64,000 nt of DNA from Paraburkholderia atlantica (GCF_009362785.1 NZ_WHNQ01000015.1:62001-126000), one strand, 5' to 3'. Positions 35,064-43,892 are shown, counted from the stretch's first letter. Notes: generated by a model not told the origin, from the letters alone. Program-made: numbers and translations.

Positions 35064-35196
35064 AGGCGCGAAGTTTAGCACGGGCTTACGACCTGGTTAA
35101 GCGTGCGAAGGCGTCATTTCGTAACTGAAGGCTGGCCTCGGGCGGACTCAACGCTCTCGGCTAGGGACATTTCCGGTGTGGCCGTTGCGACTCTAC

Positions 35197-35227
35197 TTGA
35201 CATTCCCACCGTGGGAATGTCCATGCT
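35197..35227 (+). promoter_or_regulatory. CueR/MerR-type copper-responsive promoter
   Basis: -35 TTGACA at 35197-35202, a 19-bp spacer, and -10-like CATGCT at 35222-35227. The spacer contains most of an 11-1-11 perfect inverted repeat (35199-35221, arms GACATTCCCAC/GTGGGAATGTC). An over-long 19-bp spacer with a dyad between the -35 and -10 is the hallmark of MerR-family activation, and the CCC...GGG arms resemble CueR sites. It points toward the chaperone gene at 35259. No merR-type gene is in the window. Confidence 0.8.
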
Positions 35228-35258
35228 GTAAACGGACATCTATCACGTGGAGAGGAAA

Positions 35259-35462
35259 ATGGAATTCAAGGTGGCGGACATGTCGTGCGGTGGATGTGCG
35301 AGCGCAATCAGCAAGGCAATTGCGGGCCTGGACCCGGCCGCGAAGGTACAAATTGACGTCGCAGCCAAAACAGTAAAGGTCGAGTCGTCATCGTTGGACC
35401 AGCGCCAGATTGCGTACGCAATCGAACAGGCCAACTTCCATCCAGTCGTCATCGCGCCTTAA
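35259..35462 (+). CDS. copZ: Copper chaperone, HMA domain (CopZ-like)
   Basis: A 67-residue cytosolic heavy-metal-associated domain. The MSCGGCASAI motif supplies the two Cys ligands for Cu(I), and the beta-alpha-beta-beta-alpha-beta pattern is complete (VQIDVAAKTVKVES...ANFHPVVI). The ATG at 35259 is preceded by GGAGAGG; an upstream in-frame start at 35247 would add four residues. It is expressed from the CueR-type promoter at 35197, divergent to the copper operon. CopZ proteins usually deliver copper to a P-type ATPase, which is not in this window. Confidence 0.92.
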   Translation: MEFKVADMSCGGCASAISKAIAGLDPAAKVQIDVAAKTVKVESSSLDQRQIAYAIEQANFHPVVIAP

Positions 35463-35768
35463 GCGCAAATCGGAGGGTCGCATGTGCCTCCTGCTGTTAG
35501 TGTGACTTTGGCTATGTCTGTCCGTCGCGTGCCGGGGCCGAGAACGTCATCGTTCTCAACTCGGCAGACGCGAATGTGAGCTTGATAGAAGCGTTTTGCA
35601 CTGGTCCCCCGACGGTGGGTGATCGAGCCGGAGCAGTTTCGATCAGATCGCGAGCGTGTGGTTCGGCTTTCTCGGCGTCAGCTACCGTCTTTGAGCGACC
35701 GGGCCTGAGCACCCGCAATACCAGCGCTAATATATTGGGAGCTCCGCAAGCCGAACAAAGGTCGCTCC
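35463..35768. other. Intergenic region, no gene seen
   Basis: About 300 bases between copZ and the hypothetical gene at 35769. No frame has a start with a ribosome binding site or recognisable features, and no terminator or RNA structure was identified. Confidence 0.5.
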
Positions 35769-36218
35769 ATGAACGCGTCGGTTATATCCGCTCTCGCTGC
35801 ACTCGTCGGCGCCGGAATAGGTGGGCTTACTTCGGTGTTCGCGTCGTGGCTGACCCAACGCACACAGGTGCGCGCGGAGTGGCGGGTGCATGAGCGCGCG
35901 CGGCTGCAGGACCTATACAGGGATTTCATCGAAGAAGCGACGAAGTGCTATGTCGATGCGCTGCAACATAACGAGCCGGATCTCGCAGGGCTGGGCAACC
36001 TCTATGCGAAGATCAGCCGCATGCGCTTGCAATCGTCCCGTCAAGTCGCGGATGAAGCGGATATGATCGGGCGCAAGATCGTCGACACCTACCTCGCGCC
36101 AGATAAAACCTTCTTCGAAATTCGCGAGATGCTTGAAAATGGATCGATCGACATTCTCGGGAAGTTTAGTGACGCGTGCCGGGCCGAATTCGAATCGCTG
36201 CGCGCCCAGCAGTTCTGA
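35769..36218 (+). CDS. Hypothetical protein with N-terminal membrane anchor
   Basis: A 149-residue protein of unknown function. An N-terminal hydrophobic segment (ISALAALVGAGIGGLTSVFA) is followed by WLTQRTQVRAEWRVHERARL and a long helical, charged region to the C-terminus, suggesting a single membrane anchor with a cytoplasmic coiled-coil or helical domain. Similar short anchored proteins are widespread as uncharacterised ORFs in proteobacteria. Coding potential is good and it stands alone, but I do not recognise a family. Confidence 0.7.
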   Translation: MNASVISALAALVGAGIGGLTSVFASWLTQRTQVRAEWRVHERARLQDLYRDFIEEATKCYVDALQHNEPDLAGLGNLYAKISRMRLQSSRQVADEADMIGRKIVDTYLAPDKTFFEIREMLENGSIDILGKFSDACRAEFESLRAQQF

Positions 36219-36551
36219 ATGAGACGCTTGTAATGGCTTCAGCGCGGTCTGAGTTCGACAGGCGCTTGCGCGCGATTGCCGACACCGACCGCCTTCGTCA
36301 ACGCGATTTCGTCACTGAGCGTCTGGGTTTCGTGCGTGGCGCGAGCTGTGCCGCGATCACCGGCTGACGAACCTCGAAGGCCGTGAGGCCGCTAGAAAGC
36401 GCATGCAACGCCTTGTAGCCGAAGAATGCACATGCGCAAGTAACCGGATGCCTATGCCGCCTCGAACAACGGCTTAACCCTTTTCAATATCACTTGTCCT
36501 GCCGTGAGTTTCCCTGTGCTTGCCGTGCGACATGCGCCAAACGCAGGGGAC
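36219..36551. other. Intergenic region, no clear gene
   Basis: About 330 bases. A short plus-strand frame (to 36367) with basic residues (EFDRRLRAIADTDRLRQRDF) is open but has no start with a ribosome binding site and no recognised family, so it may be a remnant. The stretch 36480-36551 precedes the 3' end of the PQQ dehydrogenase. No terminator was identified. Confidence 0.4.
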
Positions 36552-39038
36552 TTACTGTGGTAGCGCATAAGCGATTACGTAATCACCGAGCTTCGTCCCG
36601 AACGAGCCGTGCCCGCCCGCTGCGATAACGACGAACTGGCGGCCGTTGACCGAGTACGTCATGGGCGTGGCCTGTGCGCCAGCCGGCAGGCGGGCTTGCC
36701 AGAGCAGCTTGCCGTCGTTCACGTCGAACGCGCGGAGATAGTAGTCCGCGGTCGCACCGATGAAGATCACGCCGCCCGCCGTCACTATCGGGCCGCCCAG
36801 CATCGGCATGCCCATCCTGAACGGCAACGGAATCGGCGAGCTGTCACGCACGGTGCCAATGCGTTTCTTCCACACGATCTGGTTGGTCTTGAGATCGATC
36901 GCCGAGATGTAGCCCCATGCCGGCTGCTTGCACGGCAGCCTCAATGGCGACATGAACGCGTTGAGCGTCACGCCATAGGGCACGCCGTATTGTGGCTGGA
37001 TGCCCACCTCCGTGCCGCTACCCTTCGCGCCCGCCTGCGGTTCCATCGGGTTGCCCGGCCCGCGTGCAATCAGGCGCGAGACGAACGGCAATGCGATCGG
37101 GTTCGCAACGGCGATCTGGCGGTCGGTGTCCAGCGCAAGACCGCCCCACTCGAACATGCCAAGGTTGCCCGGGAACACGAGCGTGCCTTGCAGCGAAGGC
37201 GGCGTGAACGTGCCTTCATAGCGCAGCCTGTGGAACATCACGCGGCACACGAGCTGGTCGTACATCGTGGCACCCCACATGTCGGCGTCGGTGAGGTTTT
37301 TCAGCGGGCGGAACGTGAGCTGCGAGAACGGCTGCGTTGGCGAAACATGGTCACCGGGCGCAGCGCCCTGCGGCACCGGCATTTCAGGTGCGGGCACGAC
37401 GAGCGCGCCAGTGCGACGGTCGAGCACGAACAGATTGCCGGTTTTCGTAGGCGCGTACACCACGCCCACCGTCTTGCCATCCTTGTCGGTGATGTCCGCA
37501 AGGGTGGGCTGTGAGGGCTGGTCCATGTCCCAGAGGTCGTGGTGCACGGTCGGGTAGAACCAGGCGAGCTTGCCCGTCGACGCATGCAGCGCGAGCAGAC
37601 CGGTCGCGTAACGCTCCATGTCCGGCGTGCGGTCGCCGCCCCAGATGTCCGGTGTCTTCACACCCATCGGCAGATAGACGATGTCGAGCTTCGCATCGTA
37701 GGCTGCCGGCGCCCACGAGTTCGGCGAGTTCCACGTATAGTGCTCGCCCGGACCCGGAATCTTGTTGGGGTCCGCCGCGCCCGGGTCGAACGCCCACACC
37801 AGTTGGCCCGTGCGCACGTCGAAACCGCGGATCACGCCCGAGGGCTCGCGGTTCGAGAAGTTGTCCTCGACCGCGCCCGCCACGACGATCAGCTTTTTCG
37901 TGACGACGGGGGGCGAGGTGGGTTCGTACATACCCGGCGTGGTCACCGGCATGGCGTGCTGCAGGTCGAGGTCGCCGTTGTTGCCGAAGCCCGCGCACCG
38001 CGCGCCCGTGAGCGCGTCGAGCGCGTAGAGGTGGCCGTCGTTGACGGGCAGCAGGATGCGGCGCGTGCAGGTGCCGTTGGGGGCGGATGATGTCGCGGCG
38101 GCCGTGGCGTCGCTCGCGGGCGCTGCCGCGGCTTGCGTCGCAGAAGCAGGGTCGCTCGAGGATGCAGCTGCCTCGGCGCCCGAAGCCGCCGCTGCGTCGG
38201 TCGCGCTCGCCGCGCTCGCCGAAAGATCGATATACGACACGCCCCGGCAAGTCACATGCTGGAATGACGGATCGGCCTTGAGCCCGGGATCGAACTTCCA
38301 TTTTAGTTCACCCGTCTTGGCGTCGAGCGCGAACAGGATCTGGTGCGGTGAGCACAAGTAGACAAGATCACCGATCTTGATCGGTGTGACCTCGTTGGTG
38401 ATCTCGACCGGATCGTTGGGCCCTTTCATGTCGCCCGTGCGGAAGGTCCAGGCAATCTGGAGGTTCTTCACGTTCGCAGGCGTGATTTGCTGCAGTGGCG
38501 AATAGCGCGTGCCTTGCTCGTCGCGGCCATAGGAGGGCCATTCGGAAGGCTGGATGCCGTCCGGATTCGGCGCGGGTGTGCCCCTGGAGCCAGCCAGTGT
38601 GCCGTTGATCTGCTGCGGATCGTTGAAGTGCGCATAGACGAGCACGCCGCCACTCACGACGAGCGCGATGACGAGCGAGACCACGGCGAATTGCGAGGGC
38701 CGTTGGAGATGCCAGCGCGTGAGCAACAGCAGCCACACGCCGAACACCACTAGCACGTCCACGCGCGGTGCGAGCGCCCAGAAGTCGGGCCCGGACTCCC
38801 AGAGCGCCCAGAACACCGTGCCGATCAGCACGAGCGCATACAGCACGAATGCCGAGGCGCTAGCGCGCCACAGCAGCCAGGCGAAGACTAGCAGCGCGAC
38901 GCCGGTGACCACGTAATACGGCGAGCCGCCGAGCGAGAGCAGCCACGCGCCGCCGATCACCAGATAGACCGCCGTCAACAGCGCGAACAGCAATGAAATG
39001 ACGCCGATGACGCCCGGCCGTTTCGATGGACTGGTCAT
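36552..39038 (-). CDS. Membrane-bound PQQ-dependent dehydrogenase (glucose/quinate/shikimate family)
   Basis: Quinoprotein of 828 residues that oxidises a sugar or cyclic polyol in the periplasm and feeds electrons to ubiquinone. The first 150 residues hold about five membrane helices (VISLLFALLTAVYLVIGGAW and following). The rest is the PQQ beta-propeller with family repeats: YGRDEQGTRYSPLQQI, LKWKFDPGLKADP, GGDRTPDMERYATGLLALHA, WFYPTVHHDLWDMDQPSQP, WGYISAIDLKTNQIVWKKRI. A low-complexity Ala/Ser insert lies at about residues 271-319. Glucose versus quinate or shikimate cannot be decided from sequence; the porin-like remnant upstream is suggestive of a quinate-type locus. Confidence 0.92.
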   Translation of the reverse strand: MTSPSKRPGVIGVISLLFALLTAVYLVIGGAWLLSLGGSPYYVVTGVALLVFAWLLWRASASAFVLYALVLIGTVFWALWESGPDFWALAPRVDVLVVFGVWLLLLTRWHLQRPSQFAVVSLVIALVVSGGVLVYAHFNDPQQINGTLAGSRGTPAPNPDGIQPSEWPSYGRDEQGTRYSPLQQITPANVKNLQIAWTFRTGDMKGPNDPVEITNEVTPIKIGDLVYLCSPHQILFALDAKTGELKWKFDPGLKADPSFQHVTCRGVSYIDLSASAASATDAAAASGAEAAASSSDPASATQAAAAPASDATAAATSSAPNGTCTRRILLPVNDGHLYALDALTGARCAGFGNNGDLDLQHAMPVTTPGMYEPTSPPVVTKKLIVVAGAVEDNFSNREPSGVIRGFDVRTGQLVWAFDPGAADPNKIPGPGEHYTWNSPNSWAPAAYDAKLDIVYLPMGVKTPDIWGGDRTPDMERYATGLLALHASTGKLAWFYPTVHHDLWDMDQPSQPTLADITDKDGKTVGVVYAPTKTGNLFVLDRRTGALVVPAPEMPVPQGAAPGDHVSPTQPFSQLTFRPLKNLTDADMWGATMYDQLVCRVMFHRLRYEGTFTPPSLQGTLVFPGNLGMFEWGGLALDTDRQIAVANPIALPFVSRLIARGPGNPMEPQAGAKGSGTEVGIQPQYGVPYGVTLNAFMSPLRLPCKQPAWGYISAIDLKTNQIVWKKRIGTVRDSSPIPLPFRMGMPMLGGPIVTAGGVIFIGATADYYLRAFDVNDGKLLWQARLPAGAQATPMTYSVNGRQFVVIAAGGHGSFGTKLGDYVIAYALPQ

Positions 39039-39088
39039 GATCGCAATCCTCCTCGACGAATGCCGGCTGCGATGTCGCGAATGCGCAC

Positions 39089-39450
39089 TCAGAACACATG
39101 CATCATGCCGATGTAGGCGCCAGTCTGCGATTCGCCAGGCAGCGGGCTCGTCGGCGTGCTTGAGTCGCCTGGCATGGCGAACACCGAGAAGGTGCCGTTC
39201 GCGCTGTCGTGCACGTCAGCCACCGCTCCGAAGAGAGAGGTTCGTTTGCTCACGTTGTAGGTTGTACCAACCGCGTAGAGCATCGCGTGACTCGCGGGAT
39301 CATGCGACCCGTCGCCATCGCCCTCACCACGTGGATTATAGAAGCCCGCGGCGGTCATGGTGAATGTCGGCGTGGTCCGTCGGCATCGCGCAGCTCGTCG
39401 TGGATGCCGCGCACGTCGAAGAGCGGCGAGTGATAGTTGAGCATGATGCA
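39089..39450 (-). pseudogene. Decayed porin-like outer-membrane protein fragment
   Basis: The minus-strand frame ends with a porin-like C-terminus: YAVGTTYNVSKRTSLFGAV, then GAYIGMMHVF, with the terminal Phe typical of outer-membrane beta-barrels. Upstream, the continuation NYHSPLFDVRGIHDELRDAD is in a different frame from TPTFTMTAAGFYNPRG, so the gene is frameshifted near 39385. About the last 110 residues are visible; a full porin has 350 or more. It lies directly before the PQQ dehydrogenase on the same strand, an arrangement seen for substrate porins, but here non-functional. Confidence 0.6.
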
Positions 39451-39846
39451 GTCTGATCGGCCAAACTCGCCAGGAGTCCTCGGATCGTCGCTTTGCCGAG
39501 GCATTCGGCATCAGCTTCCGTGCCTGGTCATGGAAGGCTTGCATTGGTCTTTTGCGGAATCACCATGCGGGTGGGCGATTGCCCGCCCCGGGTCACCCTG
39601 ACAGGCGAGTACGGTTTCTTGAATGAATCACTTACGTTCGTTGTCTCGCAGGGCAAGCACGTCTGTCGCGAGACGAGGGTTGGAGATGCGACGGCGCCGT
39701 TGCGCGATGCATTCGAAGGCGCGGGCGTCGTGTTTACCGGGCAGGCGCATCCGCACCGAGTTCTCTTCGGCGATCGTTGCCTACTTCGAGGCTTGTACCT
39801 ATAACGTAAGAGTCCTGGCCCAAGACGGTATCTGGCCGACTCTGCC
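39451..39846. other. Intergenic region upstream of cydA
   Basis: About 400 bases between the porin remnant and cydA. A plus-strand frame from 39493 (103 residues) and its minus-strand shadow are open but show no family features or ribosome binding site. The last 100 bases are the likely cydA promoter and leader. No FNR box or terminator was recognised with confidence. Confidence 0.4.
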
Positions 39847-41244
39847 ATGAATATCCTCGACGCCTTACATCTCGCCCGCCTGCAATTTGCGTTTACGATC
39901 TCCTTTCACATTGTCTTCCCGGCAATCAGTATCGGCATGGCCAGCTTCCTGGCCGTGCTCGAGTGGCGATGGCTCGTCACACGCGACAGCGTGTACAAGG
40001 AGCTTTACGTCTTCTGGTCGCGCTTCTTCGCGGTTGGGTTCGGCATGGGCGTTGTCTCCGGTGTCGTCATGGCTTATCAGTTCGGGACGAACTGGAGCGG
40101 CTTCGCAAGCATCGCCGGAAGTGTCACGGGTCCGTTGCTGACTTATGAAGTTTTGACTGCATTTTTCCTGGAGGCTGGTTTCCTCGGAGTAATGCTTTTC
40201 GGGTGGCGCAAAGTCAGTCCACGAGCCCACTTTTTTGCCACCTTGATGGTCGCACTCGGCACGCTTGTCTCGACATTCTGGATTCTCGCGTCCAACAGCT
40301 TCATGCAAACGCCGCAAGGCTTTGTCATCGCGAACGGCCGCATCGTTCCGGTCGACTGGTGGAAGGTCATATTCAATCCATCGTTTCCGTTCCGGCTCGC
40401 GCACATGACGATCGCGGCATTCATCGTCGCCGGATTTGTCGTTGCGGCGTGCGGAGCATGGCATCTGCTGCAGGGAAGACGAGACAAGGCCATCCTGACC
40501 AGCTTTTCGATGGCGCTTTGGATATTGCTTGTAATCACGCCGGTGCAGATCGCGGTGGGCGACGCTCATGGGCTCAATACGAGGAAGCATCAGCCAGCGA
40601 AAATCGCGGCCATCGAGGGACTATGGGAAACCGAAAGTGGCGGTACACCTCTTAATCTGATCGGTTTTCCGGATATGCAAGCCGAAGTCACGCGATTTAC
40701 GGTGCAGGTGCCTCATCTGGGCAGTCTGATTCTCACGCACAGCTGGGATGGCGAAATTCTTGGACTCAAGGCATTTCCGCCACAAGACCGTCCGTACTCG
40801 CCGATCGTATTCTGGAGTTTCCGAATCATGGCGGGATTAGGCATGCTCATGTTGCTGACGGCGTTCCTCGGCCTCGTGCTTCGCATCAAGGGTCGTCTCT
40901 ACGAAGCTCGATGGTATCAACGGGTGATGTTGCTGATGGGGCCGTCGGGAATCGTCGCGCTGCTGGCCGGTTGGGTCACGACCGAAGTAGGTCGTCAGCC
41001 ATGGACTGTCTATGGTGTGCTTCGCACAGCCGATTCCGTCTCCCCGGTCAACGCGCAGCAAGTGGGCGTGTCGCTGCTGATTTTTCTTATGGTCTACACG
41101 CTCGTGTTCGGTACCGGAATCTATTACATGCTTCAGATGCTGAAGCGTGGACCGGCGGCGCACGTCGAACAGGAGGAAACACGCGAGCATCCCGTGTTGA
41201 ACAATCGTGCCCTCGATGCGATGAAACCGGGAGAGTTGACGTGA
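39847..41244 (+). CDS. cydA: Cytochrome bd-type ubiquinol oxidase subunit I, cyanide-insensitive (short Q-loop) type
   Basis: Quinol-oxidising subunit of a terminal oxidase in the inner membrane. The 465-residue sequence starts LHLARLQFAFTISFHIVFPA, with the helix I His as heme ligand. It retains the GRIVPVDWWKVIFNP and HQPAKIAAIEGLWETESGG segments that hold quinol-site Lys/Glu residues. The C-terminal Q-loop insertion of E. coli CydA is absent, as in CioA from Pseudomonas. The membrane-helix pattern is complete. It overlaps the next gene as GTGA, so both subunits are co-translated. It supports respiration at low oxygen or under cyanide stress. Confidence 0.95.
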   Translation: MNILDALHLARLQFAFTISFHIVFPAISIGMASFLAVLEWRWLVTRDSVYKELYVFWSRFFAVGFGMGVVSGVVMAYQFGTNWSGFASIAGSVTGPLLTYEVLTAFFLEAGFLGVMLFGWRKVSPRAHFFATLMVALGTLVSTFWILASNSFMQTPQGFVIANGRIVPVDWWKVIFNPSFPFRLAHMTIAAFIVAGFVVAACGAWHLLQGRRDKAILTSFSMALWILLVITPVQIAVGDAHGLNTRKHQPAKIAAIEGLWETESGGTPLNLIGFPDMQAEVTRFTVQVPHLGSLILTHSWDGEILGLKAFPPQDRPYSPIVFWSFRIMAGLGMLMLLTAFLGLVLRIKGRLYEARWYQRVMLLMGPSGIVALLAGWVTTEVGRQPWTVYGVLRTADSVSPVNAQQVGVSLLIFLMVYTLVFGTGIYYMLQMLKRGPAAHVEQEETREHPVLNNRALDAMKPGELT

Positions 41245-42251
41245 CGGTGATCGACCTTCCAATCGTCTGGGCGTGCATCATAGGCTTAGGTGTGTTTATC
41301 TATGTGCTGCTCGACGGCTTCGATCTTGGCATCGGGCTTCTTTTTCCTTTCTTCGATGCCGCACAGGACCGGCAAGTGATGATGAACACAGTCGCTCCCG
41401 TTTGGGATGGTAACGAGACCTTCCTGGTTCTGGGTGGAGCAGGGCTCTATGGGGCGTTCCCGATCGCCTATTCAACCTTGCTCCCCGCGAATTACATGCC
41501 ACTCATTCTGATGGTCATTGGCCTGATCTTTCGCGGCGCCGCCTTTGAGATTCGGGGCAAGGCCACACGAACCCAGCACGCCTGGGATCTGGCGTTCATG
41601 GGTGGATCCGCTCTGGCGTCGTTCTGTCAGGGAATCGTATTGGGTTCATTGTTGCAAGGAACTGAGACCGTCAACGGTCAATTCGTCGGCGGCGCTTTCG
41701 CATGGCTGTCCCCCTTCAGTCTCTTCTGCGGAATCGGTGTCATCGTGACATACGCCACGTTGGCTTGTGGCTGGCTGATATTGAAGACCCAGGATGTTCT
41801 GCAGCGGAAGATGCGGTTCCTGATGATGCGCCTGATCTGGCTGCTGTCCGCGGCGATCGGCATCGTCAGCGTCTGGACGGTCATCGGTTTGCCCGCGGTG
41901 GCGCATCGGTGGTTCGCGAGCGGCAACCTGGTATGGTTCCTTCCAGTCCCTGTACTCGTCGCGGCGTGTGTTTTGGGCGTCCTGCGCTCTGTTCGCCTCG
42001 AGCATGAAGCAACGCCTTTCCTGCTGACTCTCGGTATTTGCTTCCTTGGCTACAGCGGACTGGTGATAAGTATCTGGCCGAATATCGTGCCTCCTTCGAT
42101 TTCGATATGGGAAGCCTCGTCCAGCCATTCGAGCCAGCTCTTCATGCTCATTGGCACAGCCATCGTGCTTCCCGTTATTCTTGTCTATAACGCGATGCAG
42201 TATCGGGTGTTCAGAGGAAAGGTAACCGAGCGTGACCCGGGCTACCACTGA
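41241..42251 (+). CDS. cydB: Cytochrome bd-type ubiquinol oxidase subunit II
   Basis: Second subunit of the bd/CIO oxidase; 336 residues and hydrophobic throughout. The chosen start is GTG 41241, overlapping the cydA stop (GTGA) with GGGAG seven bases before it. The much longer open frame to 40911 is only read-through inside cydA. Family marks are IVWACIIGLGVFIYVLLDGF at the N-terminus, the NTVAPVWDGNETFLVLGG motif, FRGAAFEIRGK, and WPNIVPPSISIWEAS near the C-terminus. Confidence 0.94.
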   Translation: MTVIDLPIVWACIIGLGVFIYVLLDGFDLGIGLLFPFFDAAQDRQVMMNTVAPVWDGNETFLVLGGAGLYGAFPIAYSTLLPANYMPLILMVIGLIFRGAAFEIRGKATRTQHAWDLAFMGGSALASFCQGIVLGSLLQGTETVNGQFVGGAFAWLSPFSLFCGIGVIVTYATLACGWLILKTQDVLQRKMRFLMMRLIWLLSAAIGIVSVWTVIGLPAVAHRWFASGNLVWFLPVPVLVAACVLGVLRSVRLEHEATPFLLTLGICFLGYSGLVISIWPNIVPPSISIWEASSSHSSQLFMLIGTAIVLPVILVYNAMQYRVFRGKVTERDPGYH

Positions 42252-42289
42252 CAATCTGTTCCTTCTTTGCCAGTGCGAATGCGCAGTGC

Positions 42290-42403
42290 TCATTGTCGCA
42301 TTACAGCAGTAACCAGGAGGTGAAACGGCAGAACGAGCAAACCCGTGCCCACGACGCCTAGCATCCAAAGTGCGACGAACCAGAGAAGCTGTCTCTTTTT
42401 CAT
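42290..42403 (-). CDS. DUF2474-like small membrane protein, inverted relative to cydAB
   Basis: A 37-residue minus-strand frame begins MKKRQLLWFVALWMLGVVG, forms one hydrophobic helix and ends VMRQ. The LLWFVALW-x2-GV pattern matches DUF2474, a tiny single-helix protein normally encoded just downstream of cioB/cydB in the same direction and thought to be a bd-oxidase accessory similar to CydX. Here it is 38 bp past cydB but on the opposite strand, facing it. The ATG at 42403 has no strong Shine-Dalgarno. Identity rests on the motif; expression is uncertain because of the orientation. Confidence 0.6.
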   Translation of the reverse strand: MKKRQLLWFVALWMLGVVGTGLLVLPFHLLVTAVMRQ

Positions 42404-42538
42404 AGGTACCGACGTTTGCCAGGCCGAAGATATTGCTTTCGGAAGTATAGGCGTCGCTCATAGGGAGGAAGCGAGTCGATCATTACTTGAGCTTCTAGCG
42501 CTCTTGTCCCGGCGACATATATTACGTTGGAGCGATAC

Positions 42539-42820
42539 ATGCGATTCGACAGAGGCGCATGCCTGCCGTCCGCGCGCGGCGTCGCCGCGATCGCCACGAT
42601 GCTCACATCGGGTTGCGTGAGTTCGCCATCCATCGCCGTGCTCGGCGCGTATTTTCCGGACTGGCTGTTTTGCATCGTCGCGGGGGTGATGCTGACGATC
42701 GTCGTCTATGTTGTCCTGAAGCGTCTGGGTGCCGACCGTGCAATCGGGCCTTCGGCGCTCGTGTATCCGACGCTCGTCGCTTTCCTTTCGTTCGCTGTCT
42801 GGCTCGCGATGTTCAGGTGA
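42539..42820 (+). CDS. ytcA: YtcA-like small lipoprotein of the efflux operon
   Basis: A 93-residue membrane lipoprotein: a signal ending in a lipobox (MLTSGC), then two hydrophobic helices (DWLFCIVAGVMLTIVVYVVL and the C-terminal YPTLVAFLSFAVWLAM). The start is ATG 42539 with GGAG six bases upstream. In E. coli ytcA precedes mdtN, mdtO and mdtP, and the same order follows here, which supports the identification. Role in the pump is not established. Confidence 0.82.
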   Translation: MRFDRGACLPSARGVAAIATMLTSGCVSSPSIAVLGAYFPDWLFCIVAGVMLTIVVYVVLKRLGADRAIGPSALVYPTLVAFLSFAVWLAMFR

Positions 42821-42824
42821 TGCA

Positions 42825-43883
42825 ATGGCGACCCCTCCCGACACGAAGAAAAAGAGAGTATGGCCGGCCATCGTCCTGATCGTGGCGACGCTGCTGTTGC
42901 TGCTGCTCGTGATTCGCCAGCTCGACCGCTCGCCGCGCACCGACGACGCTTATGTCTATGCAGACACCGTCGATATCGTGCCGGAGGTGAACGGGCGCAT
43001 CGTCGAGCTGGCCGTGCGCGATAATCAGGCAGTGAAAGAGGGTGATCTGCTGTTTCGCATCGACCCGCGCCCGTATCAGCATGCGCTCACGCGAGGCAAG
43101 GCGTCGCTCGTCGCGCTCGATCGCCAGATCGGGCTGACGCAACGCACCGTCAACGCGCAGCAGTACAACGCACAGTCCGTGCGCGCGGCTGTCGAGCGCG
43201 CGCGCGCCGCGGCGAATCAGGCCGCCGATACGCTGCATCGCATCGAGCCGCTGCTGTCGCACGGTTATGTGTCGGCGGAGGACGTCGACCGCGCCCGCAC
43301 GGCGCAACGCGCGACGCAGGCCGAGCTGAGCGCCGCGCAGTTGCAGGCGCAGCAGGCGGTGGCGGCCGTCAGCGGCGTCGATGCGCTCGTCGCGCAACGC
43401 GCCGTCATCGAGGCGGAGATCGCGATCGCCGAACTTAATCTCGAATACGCGACGGTGCGCGCGCCGTTCGACGGGCGCGTCGTCGGGTTGAAAACATCGA
43501 CCGGCCAGTTCGCGACGGCGCTCAAACCGGTCTTCACGCTGATTGATACACGACGTTGGTACGTGGTCGCCAATTTCCGCGAGACGGAATTGAAGGGCAT
43601 CAGAAAGGGAACGCCCGCCACTGTCTACCTGATGAGCGACGCGGGGCAGCGCTTCGCGGGCAGCGTCGATTCGATCGGCTATGGCGTCGCATCTGAGGAA
43701 GCCGGCTTCGCATTGCCAGGCGGATTGCCGCGCATACAACGCACGCTGAACTGGGTTCATGTCGCGCAGCGCTTTCCGGTCAGAATCCTCGTGGATCGTC
43801 CGAATCCGGAGCTGTTTCGCGTGGGCACGTCGGCGGTCGCCGTGTTGCATCCCGTGCACGGCAACGATCGCGAACGCCACTGA
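42825..43883 (+). CDS. mdtN: HlyD/EmrA-type membrane fusion protein (MdtN-like)
   Basis: Periplasmic adaptor linking an inner-membrane FUSC transporter to the outer-membrane factor. In 352 residues it has an N-terminal membrane helix (VWPAIVLIVATLLLLLLVIR), a biotinyl-lipoyl-like domain (DDAYVYADTVDIVPEVNGRI), a long coiled-coil hairpin (about residues 95-200) and RAPFDGRVVGLKTSTGQFAT. It starts at ATG 42825, 4 bp after the ytcA stop. It ends 9 bp before the FUSC gene. Compared with AaeA (about 310) it has the longer hairpin of MdtN. Confidence 0.9.
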   Translation: MATPPDTKKKRVWPAIVLIVATLLLLLLVIRQLDRSPRTDDAYVYADTVDIVPEVNGRIVELAVRDNQAVKEGDLLFRIDPRPYQHALTRGKASLVALDRQIGLTQRTVNAQQYNAQSVRAAVERARAAANQAADTLHRIEPLLSHGYVSAEDVDRARTAQRATQAELSAAQLQAQQAVAAVSGVDALVAQRAVIEAEIAIAELNLEYATVRAPFDGRVVGLKTSTGQFATALKPVFTLIDTRRWYVVANFRETELKGIRKGTPATVYLMSDAGQRFAGSVDSIGYGVASEEAGFALPGGLPRIQRTLNWVHVAQRFPVRILVDRPNPELFRVGTSAVAVLHPVHGNDRERH

Positions 43884-43892
43884 GGAGCGCAC

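Noticed and set aside
37384-38301. Large Arg-rich minus-strand frame within the PQQ dehydrogenase
   Set aside because: Alternate frame of the same strand as a firmly identified gene; no motif of its own.
40911-41240. N-terminal extension of cydB inside cydA
   Set aside because: The residues do not match the family, and GTG 41241 has a good ribosome binding site and the usual subunit II N-terminus.
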